Positions 59,079 through 64,000 of a stretch of DNA of 64,000 nucleotides are shown piece after piece. Location of the stretch: NCBI RefSeq assembly GCF_902686445.1, contig NC_062229.1, forward strand, positions 6,729,503 to 6,793,502, in the 5' to 3' direction. How positions within the stretch are numbered: the stretch's first letter is position 1; each line of letters starts with the position of its first letter. The notes under the pieces were generated by a model. The model saw only the letters and a list, made by a program, of their open reading frames with translations, ran no database searches and was not told the DNA's origin. A program made the position numbers and the translations under genes. This DNA is from Sciurus carolinensis. Lineage: Eukaryota; Chordata; Mammalia; Rodentia; Sciuridae.

Positions 59079-59578
59079 NNNNNNNNNNNNNNNNNNNNNN
59101 NNNNNNNNNNNNNNNNNNNNNNNNNNNNNNNNNNNNNNNNNNNNNNNNNNNNNNNNNNNNNNNNNNNNNNNNNNNNNNNNNNNNNNNNNNNNNNNNNNNN
59201 NNNNNNNNNNNNNNNNNNNNNNNNNNNNNNNNNNNNNNNNNNNNNNNNNNNNNNNNNNNNNNNNNNNNNNNNNNNNNNNNNNNNNNNNNNNNNNNNNNNN
59301 NNNNNNNNNNNNNNNNNNNNNNNNNNNNNNNNNNNNNNNNNNNNNNNNNNNNNNNNNNNNNNNNNNNNNNNNNNNNNNNNNNNNNNNNNNNNNNNNNNNN
59401 NNNNNNNNNNNNNNNNNNNNNNNNNNNNNNNNNNNNNNNNNNNNNNNNNNNNNNNNNNNNNNNNNNNNNNNNNNNNNNNNNNNNNNNNNNNNNNNNNNNN
59501 NNNNNNNNNNNNNNNNNNNNNNNNNNNNNNNNNNNNNNNNNNNNNNNNNNNNNNNNNNNNNNNNNNNNNNNNNNNNNN
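59079..59578. other. Assembly gap of 500 N
   Basis: Exactly 500 N, probably a standard-size placeholder. Any open frame through it is an artefact. It falls at the end of the LINE-1, a typical assembly break. Confidence 0.99.
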
Positions 59579-59649
59579 AGAACTTAAAGTAAGACTCCAA
59601 GTGAGGCTCTCCCAACAGTGAAGGTCATATTTTTTTATTTCTATTAGAC

Positions 59650-59765
59650 TGTTCTGAGCTGGGGATGTACCTCAAGGGTGCCATGCCACATAGCATGAGT
59701 GAGGTCCTGGATCCTATCCTCAGCACAATAGCCCAGGCTCCATGCTCAGTCCCTCCAGTAGGTGA
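59650..59765 (+). mobile_element. ID-like SINE
   Basis: A GCTGGGGATGTACCTCAAGG start and a TCCTGGATCCTATCCTCAGC B-box region are visible. It is a monomer with a degraded tail. Confidence 0.7.
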
Positions 59766-59911
59766 TATTTTCTGTACTAACACCTAAGAGTGATTATACT
59801 TTCTGAAGAAAATGATTGAATACATTTTGGAAAGTGAAGGAAGCACTTAACATTTCTAGTTTTATGACTAATTTTTAATTTTGTGACAGTGCTGTATATT
59901 TTCCTGAAAAG

Positions 59912-60035
59912 TTCTTTCCATATAATTGCTCTGCATTACATCTGTGACTATGACCAGCCTGAAGTGGTGACACTCCTGATACAGATGAATTATGATATCA
60001 ACATCTGTGACAATGACAACACAACACTTATTAAG
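59912..60035 (+). pseudogene. Ankyrin exon 1 of an ANKRD26/POTE-like gene
   Basis: The reading ALHYICDYDQPEVVTLLIQM then NYDINICDNDNTTLIK has the ankyrin pattern (TALH, EVV.LLL, D.N..D). It resembles the second repeat of ANKRD26/POTE/ANKRD7-type proteins. The expected donor after the LIK codon reads AAG then ATAGAT in place of GT, and reading on gives a stop at 60048-60050. The exon probably begins after the AAAAG at 59907-59911. Loss of the donor suggests the locus is not functional as it stands. Confidence 0.6.
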
Positions 60036-60185
60036 ATAGATAGTAGCTGAAGATAGATTTGTAGGGAATTCCTAGAATGAAGGTGCATTTTTTTTTATTA
60101 AAATGTGGCTAGTTGGTGAAACCTGTGGCATGTTAAAGTTGAATTCCTGGAACTGACAATCCTCTCCTTGGTGCAATCCTGACAA

Positions 60186-60359
60186 GCTGTACAATTCCAG
60201 GCAAAGGAGTGTGCCATGATTTTGCTGAAATCTGGTGCAGATCCATATGTGATGGATGCCAGTAGTAACACTGCCTTGCCCTATGCTGTCTACAGTGAGA
60301 ACACGTGCACAGCAGCAAACCTGCTTATGTACAAGGTGATCTTTGAAGCAAAAAACATG
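60186..60359 (+). CDS. Ankyrin exon 2 of an ANKRD26/POTE-like gene
   Basis: 174 bases, 58 codons in phase 0. It reads AVQFQAKECAMILLKSGADP, then DASSNTALPYAVYSEN, ending EAKNM before a donor GTATAT. The motif order (ECA.ILL..GADP, NTAL.YAVY, AA.LL) matches the third repeat of this family. The bases before the exon are ACAA, where the family needs an AG acceptor. The exon joins in phase to the next one at 62217. Confidence 0.65.
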
Positions 60360-62216
60360 GTATATTTAGATCAACTTTATTTACAATTATTTAACATTCA
60401 TTTCTTTTAACAGTGATACACACAGAGGCAATGTCAATATTTATCCTTTAAAAGAAGTACTGGAAATTACAGTTTCCTTTAAGGTAGTTAAAGTAAATAC
60501 TTATTAAAAGAGGGGAAATTTTAGATGTAATTTTTCCAGTAACCTTGTGAACCAATTTTTTTCCTATAAGTGTAAAACAGTGTAGGAGAGCAGAATTTGC
60601 CTTGGAAATATGCTCCAACTCTCTCTCTCTCTCTCGGGTGTGTGTGTGTGTGTGTGCGTGTGTGTGCGTGGTGCTGGGGATAGAACACATGGACCAGTCA
60701 TATTTTTTCATGGTTTGTAATTCTTTTTAAATTTGCTTTTAAAATCTGTTCTTTGTAGTGATACATGAGAGAAAAATGTATTTTGACATATCTTACGGAC
60801 TGGAGAGCAGTACTCTTTAAATTTTATTTGAGACAGGATCTTGCTAAAATGCCCAGAGAGCATTTCAAGTTTTTATTCTCCTACCCAAAGCTATTCAGCA
60901 GTTGGTACATCAGGAGCATACCCCTGAACCCAGGCTGGAATTGGGCTTGATATTAAAATGCAAACCAAAAAAAGACTTTGATAAGCAAGCAGAATTTCAT
61001 TACTGTTGACAAGTTCTATAATGACTTATCTCTCAGTGGTTAGTCTCAATTAGGGAAAAAGGCAAATAAAATAAATGTGAAATAAATAAACTTATGTGAA
61101 AGTTATGTAGTTGGGAAATGGGACAAAAAAGGGTCTGGTTGACTTTTGGAAACCATTTCAGTTTGCATATGAACAGACTCTTTTCCCATTTGTGGAAAAT
61201 AAGAATTCCTTGTTTGTGAATGAAACTTTCAGACTTAGAAACATGCACAGAGATTTATTTTAGGAGGAGTCAGATGTTAGGTTGAGGAGGTGCTACAAAT
61301 GAGGGACAAATAGATAATTGACTATGAAATTCTCTATTTCTTGCAGAAGAAGCCATCTGTGTAGAAGAGTTTAAACCCTTCTCTGAAATTTGTAATGCTT
61401 TACTGTGATGTGGGAGAGATTTTCATTATCTATCATGCTATCAAAATAAAACTACTGAACTGGTTTCCTTTTTTCCTCTGCCTGAAAAAATTATGGAGTA
61501 TTTTCTGTACATGATTATCTTATACATAACTGAAATGAAACTTAGTCTTATCATTTAAGAGCTCCCTGAAATTAGAGCTCCTTGAAACTCTAATTCCTAA
61601 AATATTAGTGATTCTCACCAATGATTGTTGACCCATAGGCATTAAGAAATGTTAGATCCCTTTCTTACTGGACATAGAATATACCATTTTGTAATATTTC
61701 AGAAACAGATGATCAAATAATCTTTCTGTTCTGGAACAGTACTTGTGGGAAAGTAAGTATGCTTCAGAGTATAGAATGAGAAACCCTGCTGTGAAGATGA
61801 GCATCTAACTCATCCATTCAATAGAAATACTTCAACATTTTATTACTAAATGTTAAGGTTTTTGTCTCTTCAAGTCAAAGATAGAGTGCCTCTGCCCTCA
61901 AACAGGTCTTGGTTCAGGTGTGGAGTGATCATATTAGTCCATAGTACCAGGTCAAATGGAAGTTTCCTGGAGTCAGTCAGTGTTTCCAGCAAGTTGTGGT
62001 GATGGCTGAATGCAATTTTGTCACTGTAGGCAGGGGAGGATCATCTCAAAGGAAAGGAGCAGCACTTGTCAAAGTGCAGTGGTCTAGGAGGAAGAGCTAC
62101 TGTGTGTTTTATCTCTTTATTATAAGTTCATTTTCATGTGGTCCTTTATAAGATTTTCAGTTCAGTTGTTACAATATACACCTGTGTGAATCTAAAGTGC
62201 TTCTGTTTTCTTACAG
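60360..62216 (+). other. Intron between ankyrin exons 2 and 3
   Basis: Contains a (CT)n-(TG)n microsatellite at 60619-60672 and a degraded minus-strand B1-like fragment at about 60820-60945. No other gene is seen. Confidence 0.6.
60619..60672. repeat. (CT)n then (GT)n microsatellite
   Basis: A CT run is followed directly by GT repeats with GC interruptions. Confidence 0.95.
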
Positions 62217-62323
62217 GACAGCCTCACTCCACTATTATTTGCTGTGAAGGAAAACAAACAGCAAATGACAGAATTCCTAGTGGACATGGGAGCAAACATC
62301 TGTGCAACTGATCACCTCAGAAG
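62217..62323 (+). CDS. Ankyrin exon 3 of an ANKRD26/POTE-like gene
   Basis: 107 bases between an acceptor TTCTTACAG and a donor AAG then GTACAG. It reads DSLTPLLFAVKENKQQMTEF, then LVDMGANICATDHLR, with two bases left over. The consensus G.TPL..A...K..M.EFL...GAN pattern is an intact ankyrin repeat. The leftover AG joins with the first A of the next exon to complete an Arg codon. Both splice sites are good, so this exon looks normal. Confidence 0.8.
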
Positions 62324-63731
62324 GTACAGGCTTTTACTTTTCCTCTGCTTCTTTTGAACTTAGTGATGGTATAAAACACTAAGAATACATGAGTCAGAAA
62401 TGTTCCATTAATGGGAAGAAATTGATTATCTTACAATGTTTAGGACATCATAAAAACTTTCACCATAAACCATCAGTCTTCAATTATTAAGGGTGGGCAA
62501 CACAACAACAGTACACATTATTCTTATACCATTTCAGTGAAGAGTGATGTTTTGTTATTTACCATCAGATTTTTTTGGCACTATGCTTTTCTAATTTGTT
62601 AATGGAATTTCTTAGTATTTTGATTAGCTTTGAAAATTGGTACTTTTCATTTACATTTTGAGTGAGTATTAAATTTCCCATCCTTGTCATCTGATTTTTA
62701 AACCTCTGCTTCTTTTATACTTGCCTTCAGAATTCTACATGTGGTTTAAAGCAGTGTTACAAATCATTTTGTCTTTTGGATGCTGTTTGAATTAAATTGC
62801 TTTTCATGATAAAAAATTGATACTCAGGTGTTTTTATAGGACATTTGATTGCTGTTATCTGCTGGTGTTCCTGTTTTTCTTTTTTGAGTCTTAACAAATT
62901 TTGATGTTCTTCTTAATTGGAATGGTGAGATTTAAGAAAAATAGGCTAAACTGATTGACTTTTCTCAACGGAAGCAAAAGATTATACTTTTTGACAAGGG
63001 AAAAGTTATAGTCATTCAATTTACACTAGACTGGGTTTACTTCTTAGTTTTTACATGAGAGTTTTACTACCTTAGTAATGTTACCTTTCAAGAAACAGTT
63101 CTCCTGATGTGAAAAGGATGATAATATATTCCTGTGAAGTGGTCATAAGTTGTATACAATAGCATGATTATAGCCTAGTATATTTTTATCAACATCATTA
63201 TGTGAAACACCTATAATGGGTATTATGAAGACTATTTTCACATTAATATTTTAATATTTTATTTTTAATAAACATACTCATTATTTTTAAGCATATTATC
63301 AATATATTAATACTATCATTACTATTCCAATTTCAGTCCTGAAATTCAGTTTTCTTTCTTAGATTTTCAGCTGTATAGGAATTACAGCACAAGACTGTAC
63401 CCTAGGCAAATAGTAGAAAACCATTCTCTTCAATACATCCCTATGTCAAATAAATGAATTCACCATAGTCCACCAAAGGACATTAAATTAGTAAATTCTG
63501 CACTGTATGACCTGAGTGGGTCAAGACACATCCTGTATTCTCCTTTGATCCCTGAAGATCTTGTACATAGATGAACACTGAAGCCCTCTAGAGGTTTGTT
63601 GCTGTTAGCATGTGCAAATGGTCAATATTACAGGGAAAGGCAAGATATGAAACTGGTAGTATAGATCAGGTGAACTGTTTGAATAACTTCATTAGGGTTC
63701 TTGAGGTGAAGTTATCTTTCTGCTATTTTAG
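62324..63731 (+). other. Intron between ankyrin exons 3 and 4
   Basis: AT-rich and non-coding. It begins GTACAG and ends CTATTTTAG. No repeats are recognised with confidence. Confidence 0.65.
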
Positions 63732-63905
63732 AACATTCCTCATGATTACCGAGGGACACAAAAGCAAAGGAATAGTCAGTCTGCTGCTTCAAAAAGGAGT
63801 TGACATGTTTTTGGAGGATCACTCTGGTAGGACTGCATTGTCCTATGCAGTCAATCACAGTGATAACTTGTGTTTACATGAAATGCTACTTAATATTAAA
63901 AGGAG
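63732..63905 (+). CDS. Ankyrin exon 4 of an ANKRD26/POTE-like gene
   Basis: After the acceptor the reading is TFLMITEGHKSKGIVSLLLQ, then KGVDMFLEDHSGRTALSYAV and HEMLLNIKRR. It matches the pattern of the last ankyrin repeats of the family, in phase with exon 3. The 3' edge is uncertain: GGAG then GTTCAA at 63906 is a possible donor and would give 174 bases. Otherwise the frame runs on to a stop at 63940-63942. The gene would continue beyond the window. Confidence 0.6.
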
Positions 63906-64000
63906 GTTCAAAGTCATTACAAGAATTGCATCTTCTACATGAGATTTCAACTGAGTTCTGGTAGTTCTGGAAATTTGGCAAAGCAGCCATGAAACCAAGA

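Noticed and set aside
59049..59621. Long frames through 59079-59578
   Set aside because: They consist of undetermined bases from the assembly gap.

Overview
The window is mammalian nuclear DNA, most likely from a rodent of the squirrel group. It holds an olfactory receptor (OR) cluster, LINE-1 elements, dimeric B1/ID-type SINEs of the kind described in sciurids, and class II endogenous retroviruses. The species is inferred from the repeat types, not proven. Position 59079-59578 is an assembly gap of 500 N.

From 1 to about 53 kb there are five tandem units on the minus strand, each with one OR7-like receptor. Receptor A (1-250) is cut by the window edge. Receptor B (7400-8359) is intact. Receptor C (15317-16251) is frameshifted. 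Receptor D (28642-29571) is open but has lost hallmark residues. Receptor E (49159-50092) is a pseudogene with several lesions. Start codons are about 8 kb apart except where later insertions separate them. Each coding exon has a 3' splice site just before its ATG. About 2 kb or more upstream lies a conserved block with a matching splice donor and, in four of five units, an EBF-like site; this block is the best candidate for the non-coding first exon and promoter. Unit C carries a 930-bp solo LTR in its intron (17087-18016), and a 5'-truncated LINE-1 lies between units C and D (about 20735-23145).

From 31946 to 44569 a minus-strand class II provirus with a 6-bp target duplication sits in the upstream block of receptor D. 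A second, younger minus-strand provirus (35744-42242), related to type D betaretroviruses and with its own 6-bp duplication, is inserted in the dUTPase/protease gene of the first. Both are broken in gag, pro and pol and have almost no env. Both keep a two-fold repeated block just upstream of the 3' LTR that matches the constitutive transport element (CTE) of type D retroviruses.

From about 52974 to the gap is a plus-strand LINE-1 with a 5' UTR made of tandem GC-rich monomers, followed by decayed ORF1 and ORF2. From 59.9 kb to the end are plus-strand ankyrin-repeat exons resembling the ANKRD26/POTE/ANKRD7 family; the downstream exons join in frame, but the first intron seems to have lost both splice sites.
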